Positions 1 to 5,856 of a DNA stretch of 16,915 bases are shown piece after piece (within the stretch, counting starts at the first letter, position 1; each line of letters opens with the position of its first letter). The stretch is from the NCBI GenBank assembly GCA_002430075.1, contig DJBN01000017.1, positions 1 to 16,915 of the forward strand, given 5' to 3'. Below the pieces are notes generated by a model. That model did no database searches and had not been told where the DNA came from. It worked only from the letters and a program-made list of their open reading frames with translations. Source of the DNA: Actinobacteria bacterium UBA5975 (GTDB lineage Bacteria > Actinomycetota > Actinomycetes > Nanopelagicales > Nanopelagicaceae). The position numbers were made by a program, and so were the translations under genes.

Positions 1-2541
1 GAAGAAGAGATTGATAAGACTGCACGAGTTCAGCAGCTTATTCATGCATATCGCACATGGGGTCACCTCATGGCCGATATTGATCCGCTCGTCTATGTTC
101 AGCGCACTCATCCAGATCTCGATGTAGTCACTCATGGACTTACGCTCTGGGATCTTGACCGTGAATTTGCAACAGGTGGATTCGGTGGAAAGAGTTTCCT
201 TCCACTACGTAAAATTCTTGGAATTCTTCGTGACTCTTACTGCCGTTCAGTTGGTATTGAATACATGCATATCTCAGTCCCAGCCGAACGCATATGGATT
301 CAAGAACATATTGAAATCGGCATACCGCTGACTCCACGCGAAGAGCAACTTCGTATCTTGCGCAAACTCAATAGCGCTGAGGCATTTGAATCCTTCTTGC
401 AGACAAAGTTCGTCGGACAAAAGCGCTTCTCTCTCGAAGGTGGCGAATCTGTCATTCCATTAACTGATGCGATTGTTTCAGCAGCGGCCGAGAGTGGACT
501 TGATGAAGTCTGTATCGGAATGCCTCACCGTGGGCGCCTTAATATGCTCGCAAATATCGCTGGTAAATCGGTTGGACAAATTTTCCAAGAGTTCCAAGGT
601 CATTACAAAGAGAACGAAATTCAAGGTTCAGGAGATGTGAAGTACCACCTAGGAACTCACGGTGTATTCATTGCTGAATCTGGAGCCACAACAAATATTT
701 ATCTTGCTGCTAACCCATCTCACCTTGAAGCAGTTAATCCTGTTCTTGAAGGAATCGTTCGCGCAAAGCAAGATCGCCTAAATACAAAGGGCGCCTATTC
801 GGTCCTTCCTATTCTGCTTCACGGAGATGCATCCTTTGCAGGACAAGGCGTTAATGCCGAAACGCTGCAACTTTCGCAACTACCGGGTTATCGCACAGGT
901 GGAACAATCCATGTAGTCGTCAATAACCAGGTTGGCTTTACGACATCGCCGGATGCATCACGTTCATCGCGCTACTCAACAGATATCGCCAAGTTAATTG
1001 AGTCACCAGTTTTCCACGTTAATGGCGATGACCCTGAAGCTTGTGTTCGTATTGCTCGCCTTGCCTTCGACTATCGTCAGAAATTTAATAAAGATGTAGT
1101 CATCGATATGGTCTGTTACCGACGTCGTGGACATAATGAAGGTGATGAGCCAAGCTTTACTCAGCCACTGATGTACAAACTCATCGATTCAAAGCGTTCT
1201 ACTCGAACTCTCTACACTGAAGCTCTCGTCGGTCGTGGCGATATCACACCAGCCCAGGCTGATGAAATTGCACGTGATTACCAGGCACAACTCGAGGATG
1301 TATATGCCTCTGTTGCCAATTACCAAGATGAGCGCGATCCAAACTTTATTCCATCAATTGTTCCCAACGCCGAAGATGTTCCTACATTTATTTCTGAGCA
1401 GTTGGTGCGCGAGATTGCTGCCACGCAAGTAGCAATTCCTGAAGGCTTCAACGTGCATCCAAAACTTCTGCCGCAACTTCAAAAGCGTGCGGAGTCAATC
1501 AATGACGCAACTATTGATTGGTCTACAGGTGAAATGCTCGCCTTCGGTTCTTTGCTCAAAGAGGGACGGCCAATTCGCTTAGCAGGCCAAGATTCACGGC
1601 GTGGAACTTTCTCAAATCGCCATGCAGTCATTATTGATAAAGAGAATGGCAGCGAGTGGATTCCGCTGCGCTCACTAATTTCTGATGAAAATCAATTCTT
1701 TATCATCGACTCATTGCTCAGTGAATATGCTGCAATGGGATTTGAGTATGGGTATTCGGTAGTTCGAGAAGATGCGCTAGTTCTTTGGGAAGGCCAGTTC
1801 GGCGATTTCGCCAATGGCGCTCAAACAATTATCGATGAATTTGTCTCATCTGCTCTACAGAAATGGGGTGAGCGTTCATCTGTTGTGCTGCTACTTCCTC
1901 ATGGCTACGAAGGTCAAGGGCCAGATCATTCATCAGCTCGCATCGAACGCTTTCTTGCACTCTGTGCTGAGAAGAATATGACCGTGGCTCAACCATCAAC
2001 GCCTGCCTCTTACTTCCACTTACTCCGTTTCCACGCAGCAAATCCAAAGCGTCGCCCAATGGTTGTCTTCACGCCTAAATCAATGTTGCGCCTAAAAGCT
2101 GCGGCATCGTCAATCAGTGATTTCACCTCTGGAACATTCCTTCCAGTTATCGGTGATACAACAGTTACCAATGCGTCCCGCGTAATCTTCTGTTCAGGAA
2201 AGATTTACCACGATCTTGTTGCAGAGCGCGCCCGCCTTAATGACAGCAGCACTGCAATAGTTCGCGTAGAACGCCTCTATCCACTTCCTGTAGCGCAGAT
2301 GGAAGTTGAAGCGAAGAAGCATCCAAAAGCAAACTTGCTCTGGGTTCAAGATGAACCTGCAAATCAAGGTTCTTGGCCGCATGTTGCACTCAGTACTACC
2401 GAAGTTATTGGTGGAACTGCAGTTGATGCTCGAGTTCTGCGTCGTGTCTCACGTCGCGCTGCAGCATCTCCAGCAACCGGTAATCACCACTTGCATGAGG
2501 ATGAAGCAAAAGCTCTACTTATTGAAGCGTTCATGCGATGA
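1..2541 (+). CDS. kgd: 2-oxoglutarate decarboxylase/dehydrogenase E1 (Kgd), 5' end outside the window
   Basis: This is the thiamine-diphosphate E1 component of the 2-oxoglutarate dehydrogenase step of the TCA cycle. In actinobacteria it is a multifunctional protein with a fused E2-like acyltransferase domain. The frame is open from base 1 and reads a family-typical segment (VQQLIHAYRTWGHLMADIDP), so the ATG at 70 is an internal Met and the gene begins upstream. About 846 residues are visible. Mycobacterial Kgd has about 1,230, so the missing part would hold the acyltransferase domain and the start of E1. Visible motifs include MPHRGRLNMLAN (from base 520), GDVKYHLGTHG, NPSHLEAVNPV, HGDASFAGQG, NNQVGFTTSP, the cofactor and metal region GDDPEAC, and YRRRGHNEGDEPSFTQP. 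The C-terminal transketolase-like part has GQDSRRGTFSNRHA, EGQFGDFANGAQ and LPHGYEGQGPDHSSARIERF. The stop overlaps the mycoredoxin start as ATGA. Whether the acyltransferase domain is fused cannot be seen. Confidence 0.95.
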   Translation, partial: EEEIDKTARVQQLIHAYRTWGHLMADIDPLVYVQRTHPDLDVVTHGLTLWDLDREFATGGFGGKSFLPLRKILGILRDSYCRSVGIEYMHISVPAERIWIQEHIEIGIPLTPREEQLRILRKLNSAEAFESFLQTKFVGQKRFSLEGGESVIPLTDAIVSAAAESGLDEVCIGMPHRGRLNMLANIAGKSVGQIFQEFQGHYKENEIQGSGDVKYHLGTHGVFIAESGATTNIYLAANPSHLEAVNPVLEGIVRAKQDRLNTKGAYSVLPILLHGDASFAGQGVNAETLQLSQLPGYRTGGTIHVVVNNQVGFTTSPDASRSSRYSTDIAKLIESPVFHVNGDDPEACVRIARLAFDYRQKFNKDVVIDMVCYRRRGHNEGDEPSFTQPLMYKLIDSKRSTRTLYTEALVGRGDITPAQADEIARDYQAQLEDVYASVANYQDERDPNFIPSIVPNAEDVPTFISEQLVREIAATQVAIPEGFNVHPKLLPQLQKRAESINDATIDWSTGEMLAFGSLLKEGRPIRLAGQDSRRGTFSNRHAVIIDKENGSEWIPLRSLISDENQFFIIDSLLSEYAAMGFEYGYSVVREDALVLWEGQFGDFANGAQTIIDEFVSSALQKWGERSSVVLLLPHGYEGQGPDHSSARIERFLALCAEKNMTVAQPSTPASYFHLLRFHAANPKRRPMVVFTPKSMLRLKAAASSISDFTSGTFLPVIGDTTVTNASRVIFCSGKIYHDLVAERARLNDSSTAIVRVERLYPLPVAQMEVEAKKHPKANLLWVQDEPANQGSWPHVALSTTEVIGGTAVDARVLRRVSRRAAASPATGNHHLHEDEAKALLIEAFMR

Positions 2542-2807
2542 GTTTCGTGGCGCCCGCACTTTCTAGCCAAGAGTTTGTCATGTTCAGTACTGTCTGGTGT
2601 GGTTACTGCAAGCGATTGAAAAGCCAACTCGCTGAAGTAGGAATTACTTTTCAAGAGATAGATGCCGAAGAAGATCTTGGCGCTGCAGCCTTTGTAGAGC
2701 AGGTCAATGGAGGCAATCGCATTGTCCCAACTCTTCTCTTCTCAGATGGAAGCGCACTTACCAATCCATCGGTAATAGCAGTTAAAGAGAAGCTTGCATC
2801 TCTTTAA
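2538..2807 (+). CDS. mrx1: mycoredoxin (glutaredoxin-like, CGYC)
   Basis: A small thioredoxin-fold oxidoreductase of 89 residues. The family reduces mixed disulfides between proteins and mycothiol in the cytoplasm. The active site is W20-C21-G-Y-C24, followed by RLK. The family's VNGGNR segment is at 56-61, the cis-proline is in IVPT (P64), and a DGSALTNPS motif near the C-terminus resembles the mycobacterial Mrx1 pattern (from memory). The start at 2538 overlaps the kgd stop (ATGA), implying translational coupling. It also gives about 13 residues before the first strand, as is usual. An in-frame ATG at 2580 would give a shorter form. No convincing Shine-Dalgarno or leaderless -10 precedes 2538. 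The last four bases overlap the convergent sodX gene. A plain glutaredoxin-like function is the alternative. Confidence 0.88.
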   Translation: MSFVAPALSSQEFVMFSTVWCGYCKRLKSQLAEVGITFQEIDAEEDLGAAAFVEQVNGGNRIVPTLLFSDGSALTNPSVIAVKEKLASL

Positions 2808-3133
2808 CGAGCTCGCTTCATCCTAAATTCAATTTTCGCGCGAACACTTGTAATTGGAAGCCATCCCCATTGACGCGAATCCGTCCCTGAAGGATTATCA
2901 CTCAATAAATAAATTGATGGAAGATGCTCCTCTGTGAAACGAGTTTCACTCACTCGCTTCACATAGAAGATTCCCGGTTGTTCATCTCGTTCAATAACGA
3001 CAACATCGCCCACCTTTATTCGCCTCATACCCGTCAGGCGATAATCAGCCCACCGACCCATTAGCCAGTCACCAGCGTTATAGGTGGGTTCCATTGAGTC
3101 GCCCTCAATGACCATCGATGCGTACTTAGACAT
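2804..3133 (-). CDS. sodX: nickel-type superoxide dismutase maturation protease (S26 family)
   Basis: A signal-peptidase-like serine protease of 109 residues. The family removes the short leader of nickel SOD so that the mature His1 can bind nickel. The S26 Ser-Lys dyad is visible: Ser13 in GDSMEPT and Lys59 in FYVKRV. The later conserved boxes follow as SDNPSGTDSRQWGW (78-91) and an ITSVRAKIEF strand. There is no membrane anchor, unlike true signal peptidase I, which fits the small soluble SodX group. It is divergent from sodN and separated by only 65 bases, the classic arrangement, and this supports the specific name over a generic S26 peptidase. The start at 3133 is set by TAGAAT, 7 bases upstream, so the mRNA is probably leaderless. 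The 3' end overlaps the mycoredoxin gene tail to tail. Confidence 0.92.
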   Translation of the reverse strand: MSKYASMVIEGDSMEPTYNAGDWLMGRWADYRLTGMRRIKVGDVVVIERDEQPGIFYVKRVSETRFTEEHLPSIYLLSDNPSGTDSRQWGWLPITSVRAKIEFRMKRAR

Positions 3134-3140
3134 ACCAGTA

Positions 3141-3146
3141 ATTCTA
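3141..3146 (-). promoter_or_regulatory. -10 element of sodX, leaderless type
   Basis: TAGAAT on the minus strand is followed by 7 bases and then the sodX ATG, which puts transcription start at or next to the start codon. No TTGACA-like -35 is evident. The position where a -35 would lie falls inside the dyad at 3151-3183. Confidence 0.6.
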
Positions 3147-3150
3147 TCTG

Positions 3151-3183
3151 CCAGCCTCGAGGATGCAGATTCCTAGAGGCTGG
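3151..3183. promoter_or_regulatory. dyad (possible shared operator) between sodX and sodN
   Basis: The outer arms CCAGCCTC (3151-3158) and GAGGCTGG (3176-3183) are perfect reverse complements. After one G/A mismatch the inner arms AGGA (3160-3163) and TCCT (3171-3174) continue the dyad, around the 7-base centre TGCAGAT. That makes 12 of 13 positions paired. The site sits between the two divergent -10 elements (3141-3146 and 3186-3191), almost exactly centred, and covers both -35 regions. A regulator of nickel SOD is the obvious candidate ligand. Nickel-responsive Nur acts on sodN in streptomycetes, but this site does not resemble the TTGC-rich Nur box I remember. Confidence 0.6.
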
Positions 3184-3185
3184 AG

Positions 3186-3191
3186 TAGTCT
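3186..3191 (+). promoter_or_regulatory. -10 element of sodN, leaderless type
   Basis: TAGTCT is followed by 7 bases and the ATG at 3199. This spacing supports 3199 as the true start and a leaderless sodN mRNA. If transcription instead began further upstream, GGAG at 3182-3185 could serve as a ribosome site for a GTG at 3193. Confidence 0.6.
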
Positions 3192-3198
3192 CGTGCAC

Positions 3199-3597
3199 AT
3201 GAGAAAAATTCTTACACCTAAAATTACTGTCCTAGCTCACTGCGACCTTCCTTGCGGCGTTTATGACCCAGCACAAGCAAAGATTGAAGCGCTCTCAGTA
3301 AAGGCATGCATGGAAAAATATGCAGCAAATACTGATGCTGATTTCCGCTCACGCTCTGTTGCAATTAAAGAAGAGCGTTCACATCAGGTAAAGGAGCACC
3401 TCTGGGTTCTCTGGACTGATTACTTCAAGGCGCCACACTTTGAGGCATACCCTCAGTTGCACGCACTCTTTAATGATGCAACAAAGCTTGCAGGTGCTGC
3501 GGGCACAAAGGGCACTCAAGATGTAAAGGTTGCAGATCAGCTCATTGCAAAGATTGACGAAATAGCAGAAATCTTCTGGGCAACCAAGAAGGCATAA
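3199..3597 (+). CDS. sodN: nickel superoxide dismutase precursor
   Basis: Converts superoxide to hydrogen peroxide and oxygen, using a nickel held by the N-terminal hook of the mature chain. The hook reads HCDLPCGVYDPAQAKIEALS, with the ligands His1, Cys2 and Cys6 of the mature enzyme all present. It follows a 13-residue leader, MRKILTPKITVLA, that resembles the 14-residue streptomycete leader. SodX would cut between Ala13 and His14, leaving 119 residues, close to the usual length of about 117. DYFKAPHFEAYPQLH and the C-terminal EIFWATKKA are also family-typical. I chose ATG 3199 because the leader length fits and TAGTCT lies 7 bases upstream. The in-frame ATG at 3163 lies inside the dyad and would add 12 untypical residues. 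GTG 3193 is a second possibility, adding 2 residues. Confidence 0.96.
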   Translation: MRKILTPKITVLAHCDLPCGVYDPAQAKIEALSVKACMEKYAANTDADFRSRSVAIKEERSHQVKEHLWVLWTDYFKAPHFEAYPQLHALFNDATKLAGAAGTKGTQDVKVADQLIAKIDEIAEIFWATKKA

Positions 3598-3605
3598 GTT
3601 CTTAC

Positions 3606-3629
3606 ATCACTCCCTAACTAATGAGTGAT
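3606..3629. terminator. weak hairpin between convergent sodN and thioesterase-like gene
   Basis: ATCACTC (3606-3612) and GAGTGAT (3623-3629) form a 7-bp stem with a 10-base loop. It lies just after the sodN stop and overlaps the end of the convergent gene. Neither side has a clear T-run, so terminator function is uncertain. Confidence 0.3.
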
Positions 3630-4018
3630 TGAGCGGCAGTTCGAGCGAGGAACGATATTCGCTTGACTGTCGCTCTTGTAATTTCCGCTCTCGCCAGAAT
3701 TCGATCGCCATCAAATACCTCGCACGAAAAAGTTAACTCACGACCGTCAACGCTAGTTACTCTCGCATTTGCTCTGACCTCAACGCCTGCAACAGCTGAT
3801 CCCAGAATCTCAAGAGATGAGCGTGTCAGAAAAGTAGTCTCTCCTGAATCAAGATATTCAGAGAGTGCGGTAACGCAGGCGCTCTCCATCAGCGTTAAAT
3901 AATGTGATGGCGCTACAACTGGAAGATCTGAAACACCCATCGTGACGCATGTGTCACCAGGACGAGCAGTCATGACTGAGAAGCCAACGGCCCCTAGGAG
4001 GTCTTCTGCAGGTTTCAT
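3614..4018 (-). CDS. hotdog-fold thioesterase-like protein (FlK-like)
   Basis: A 134-residue protein with the layout of single-domain hotdog thioesterases, closest by eye to the fluoroacetyl-CoA thioesterase (FlK)-like group. The helix LMESACVTALSEYL (43-56) matches that group's LMExACVxAMxPYL pattern and carries the conserved Glu45. A GETTFLTRSSLEILG strand and an ATV..DGRELTFSCEVFDGD-type hairpin follow. The His that follows this strand in FlK appears to be replaced by a hydrophobic residue, and so does the His of its final strand, so activity on fluoroacetyl-CoA is not supported and the substrate is unknown. It lies 10 bases downstream of the anti-sigma gene and may be part of that operon. 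TAATCT, 7 bases before the ATG, suggests a promoter of its own as well. Confidence 0.7.
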   Translation of the reverse strand: MKPAEDLLGAVGFSVMTARPGDTCVTMGVSDLPVVAPSHYLTLMESACVTALSEYLDSGETTFLTRSSLEILGSAVAGVEVRANARVTSVDGRELTFSCEVFDGDRILARAEITRATVKRISFLARTAAQSLIS

Positions 4019-4025
4019 GCTTTGA

Positions 4026-4031
4026 AGATTA
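4026..4031 (-). promoter_or_regulatory. -10 element of the thioesterase-like gene, overlapping the rsrA-like stop codon
   Basis: TAATCT on the minus strand is followed by 7 bases and the ATG at 4018. Its first three bases are the TAA stop of the upstream anti-sigma gene. Confidence 0.5.
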
Positions 4032-4424
4032 GTCTTCTTCGTCGATAAAGTGCTGGATATGAGTCTGTTCTATTTGAATTTCGCGATGTTCAACATTGCC
4101 GAACTCATCAATCTCAATTGATATCTCAGTCATGCTAAAGGATGTGACGACCTCAGTTGATGCGCCGCCTGCCATCTGGGCGCGAAGCTGTCGATGGATA
4201 CTCTGATGAAGATCCTCGGGGGCCTTTTCATCACATGAACGTTGTAAAACGTGTTGAAGCATCTGGTGCATCAGACGCTCATGTTCTATTTCAGCCGCAC
4301 ATGGCGTACAGGTCGTGAGGTGAGACTCAATCGCCTTCGCCTGAGGAATCTGCTCGAGCTCGCCTTCAATAATGAAGATCACAGAAGAGAGAACATCCCC
4401 ACATTGAATTTCAATAAAACTCAT
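4029..4424 (-). CDS. rsrA: zinc-binding redox anti-sigma factor (RsrA/RshA-like)
   Basis: A cytoplasmic anti-sigma factor of 131 residues. The family holds the cognate sigma factor until oxidation of zinc-ligand cysteines releases it. The zinc-anti-sigma motif is H35-x3-C39-x2-C42 (HLTTCTPC), with an extra N-terminal Cys8 as in RsrA. A later Cys in [15 protein letters not shown] corresponds to the RsrA CC..vP.DL region. It overlaps the sigR stop by ATGA, so the pair is translationally coupled, and a purine-rich AAGGGGGG stretch lies just before its start. RsrA-type proteins end at about 100 residues. Here a tail from about residue 95 to 131 alternates hydrophobic and acidic residues and contains several His, ending FIDEED. 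That tail is unusual and I do not recognise it. The pairing with the adjacent sigma gene is inferred from position. Confidence 0.85.
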   Translation of the reverse strand: MSFIEIQCGDVLSSVIFIIEGELEQIPQAKAIESHLTTCTPCAAEIEHERLMHQMLQHVLQRSCDEKAPEDLHQSIHRQLRAQMAGGASTEVVTSFSMTEISIEIDEFGNVEHREIQIEQTHIQHFIDEED

Positions 4425-5035
4425 TCTCTGCCCCCCTTCTTGCTAGGAGCATTCGTTGAATAGCCGAGACTTTCTGCATAGCTCGCTAGTTTTTCGCGAA
4501 GTTGCTTTCGGCCGCGATGAAGGCGTGACATCACTGTTCCTGCTGGCGCGCCAACTATCTCTGCAATCTCCTTATAGGAGAAGCCCTCGACATCAGCGAG
4601 GTAGACAACGATACGAAAATCTTCTGGAATCTCATGTAAGGCGCGTTTAATATCACTATCGGGAAGATTTTCTAGAGCCTCTTGCTCTGCAGATTTTCCT
4701 TGATCGCTTGTGTGTGATTGCGCCTCTGCGACTTGCCACTCTTCTAATTCATTATGTGCAATTTGTGGCTGACGCTGACCTTTGCGATATGTATTAATAA
4801 AGGTTGTCGTTAAGACCCTGTAAAGCCAAGCGCGAAGATTGGTGCCTTCCTCAAATTGATGAAATGAAGAGAAGGCTTTGAGATAGGTATCTTGAACTAA
4901 ATCGCGAGCGTCTTCTGGATTCTTTGTATACCGAAGCGCTGCAGCGTAGAGCTGATTTGTGAAAACCAAAGCATCGCGCTCGAACCGAACGGTGCGATCG
5001 GAAGCGCTCTCGAGGACTAGATCCTTGGAACTCAT
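4421..5035 (-). CDS. sigR: ECF RNA polymerase sigma factor, SigR/SigH type
   Basis: A group IV sigma factor of 204 residues. SigR/SigH activates thiol-oxidative stress genes (thioredoxin, mycothiol recycling, proteases). Region 2 spans about 17-88 ([20 protein letters not shown], then [20 protein letters not shown]). Region 4 spans about 132-184 ([20 protein letters not shown], then [20 protein letters not shown]), with the helix-turn-helix near 153-174. Both are close to the SigR/SigH consensus, and the downstream zinc anti-sigma gene strengthens the call. The start at 5035 has TAGCCT 7 bases upstream, so the mRNA is probably leaderless. I looked for an autoregulatory GGAAT-N18-GTT promoter in 5036-5110 and saw no good match. 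Placement next to SRAP and aroA is the arrangement I recall around sigH in mycobacteria. Confidence 0.93.
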   Translation of the reverse strand: MSSKDLVLESASDRTVRFERDALVFTNQLYAAALRYTKNPEDARDLVQDTYLKAFSSFHQFEEGTNLRAWLYRVLTTTFINTYRKGQRQPQIAHNELEEWQVAEAQSHTSDQGKSAEQEALENLPDSDIKRALHEIPEDFRIVVYLADVEGFSYKEIAEIVGAPAGTVMSRLHRGRKQLREKLASYAESLGYSTNAPSKKGGRE

Positions 5036-5042
5036 TGAAGTA

Positions 5043-5048
5043 AGGCTA
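5043..5048 (-). promoter_or_regulatory. -10 element of sigR, leaderless type
   Basis: TAGCCT on the minus strand is followed by 7 bases and the ATG at 5035. A TTGCGC lies 16 bases further upstream as a possible -35. A short TGCGC/GCGCA inverted repeat (5056-5069, 4-base loop) overlaps that region. Confidence 0.55.
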
Positions 5049-5091
5049 TATCAACTGCGCAGTGGCGCAACTTCTTGCAAGAGGTGGCACT

Positions 5092-5814
5092 TTAAAAGAG
5101 AGTTTCAGGGGCCCCAAGTTCAATGGGGATAATTAATTCAGGGCCATTGTTCGCCACAACGTTTACACGATTCGAGATGGGCGTTGCAATAAGACCAGCA
5201 TCGGGTACTGCTATATCCATCATCTTTATCAAGCGGTTAATATCGCGAGCTTGAGGATCAAGCCATGGAATCCAGCGATCGATCGGCATGAAAACAGGCA
5301 TCCGACTATGAATTGTTGCTAACTCTCCCACTGCTTCGCGCGTAATGATTGCAGCGCTTTGAATGACTACGCCCTTTTCGCTCTGCCATGAACTCCAAAT
5401 TCCAGCTATAGACAGTTCTTCTCCATCTTTATTGGAAATATAGAACGGTTGCTTTGGAGCATATTTTCCTAGCGATGTTGCCCATTCGTAATATCCCGTT
5501 GCCGGAATCAAACAACGTGATGTTCGAAAGGCATGTCTGAATGTTGGTTTTTCATGGATAGATTCGCTACGAGCATTAATTGCATGGGATTGCGACGCCC
5601 GGGCATCGACATAATTTTTCTGCCAGGGAGCAATAATTCCCCACGAAGCAGAGTCGAGAATTCTTGAATCAGCTTCATTGCGAATGATGTAGATGTCATT
5701 GGTGGGAGCAATATTCCAATTCAGTGGCAGTGATTGATCCAAGGTCGATCCAGCCAATTCAAAGGATTGAACTATCTCTTGCGCATCTAAACTCTGCACA
5801 TATCTGCCGCACAT
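5092..5814 (-). CDS. SRAP domain protein (YedK/HMCES family, abasic-site DNA-protein crosslinker)
   Basis: A 240-residue SOS response-associated peptidase-like protein. The family covalently shields abasic sites in single-stranded DNA through the N-terminal cysteine exposed after Met removal. I start it at MCGRYVQS (ATG at 5812-5814) because Cys2 must follow the initiator Met. An upstream in-frame ATG would add 19 residues and destroy that. Expected active-site residues are present: Cys2, Asn80 in AINARSES, Glu110 in GYYEW and His169 in IHSRMPV. The leaderless signature TAGGAT, 7 bases before this ATG, independently supports the start. It is divergent from aroA with overlapping promoters, and the same neighbour pair is known in mycobacteria (from memory). 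No LexA-type box is evident in the short intergenic region. Confidence 0.92.
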   Translation of the reverse strand: MCGRYVQSLDAQEIVQSFELAGSTLDQSLPLNWNIAPTNDIYIIRNEADSRILDSASWGIIAPWQKNYVDARASQSHAINARSESIHEKPTFRHAFRTSRCLIPATGYYEWATSLGKYAPKQPFYISNKDGEELSIAGIWSSWQSEKGVVIQSAAIITREAVGELATIHSRMPVFMPIDRWIPWLDPQARDINRLIKMMDIAVPDAGLIATPISNRVNVVANNGPELIIPIELGAPETLF

Positions 5815-5821
5815 ATAGCCA

Positions 5822-5827
5822 ATCCTA
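5822..5827 (-). promoter_or_regulatory. -10 element of the SRAP gene, leaderless type
   Basis: TAGGAT on the minus strand is followed by 7 bases and the ATG at 5814. The hexamer occupies exactly the place a -35 for aroA would take with a 17-bp spacer. Confidence 0.6.
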
Positions 5828-5841
5828 TGCTGGCGGCATAG
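5825..5841. promoter_or_regulatory. inverted repeat between the SRAP gene and aroA (possible operator)
   Basis: CTATGC (5825-5830) and GCATAG (5836-5841) are perfect 6-bp arms around the 5-base centre TGGCG. The dyad overlaps the SRAP -10 and lies just upstream of the aroA -10. Chance occurrence cannot be excluded for 6-bp arms. Confidence 0.35.
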
Positions 5842-5844
5842 AGA

Positions 5845-5850
5845 TAGACT
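5845..5850 (+). promoter_or_regulatory. -10 element of aroA, leaderless type
   Basis: TAGACT is followed by 6 bases and the aroA ATG at 5857. The predicted start points of aroA and the SRAP gene are only about 43 bp apart. Confidence 0.6.
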
Positions 5851-5856
5851 TCGCAT

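Noticed and set aside
3151..3198. The sodX-sodN dyad as an mRNA hairpin hiding the sodN ribosome site (GGAG 3182-3185)
   Set aside because: The TAGTCT at 3186-3191 is spaced for transcription to start at the ATG 3199, which would leave the dyad outside the mRNA. It is kept only as an alternative if transcription begins further upstream.
3163..3198. ATG at 3163 as the sodN start
   Set aside because: It lies inside the dyad and adds residues not seen in the known 14-residue NiSOD leader; the ATG at 3199 gives a 13-residue leader.
5036..5110. SigR-type autoregulatory promoter (GGAAT-N18-GTT) before sigR
   Set aside because: A GTTGATA is present but no GGAA-like element lies at the right distance. 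A GGAAT near sodX also has no partner GTT.
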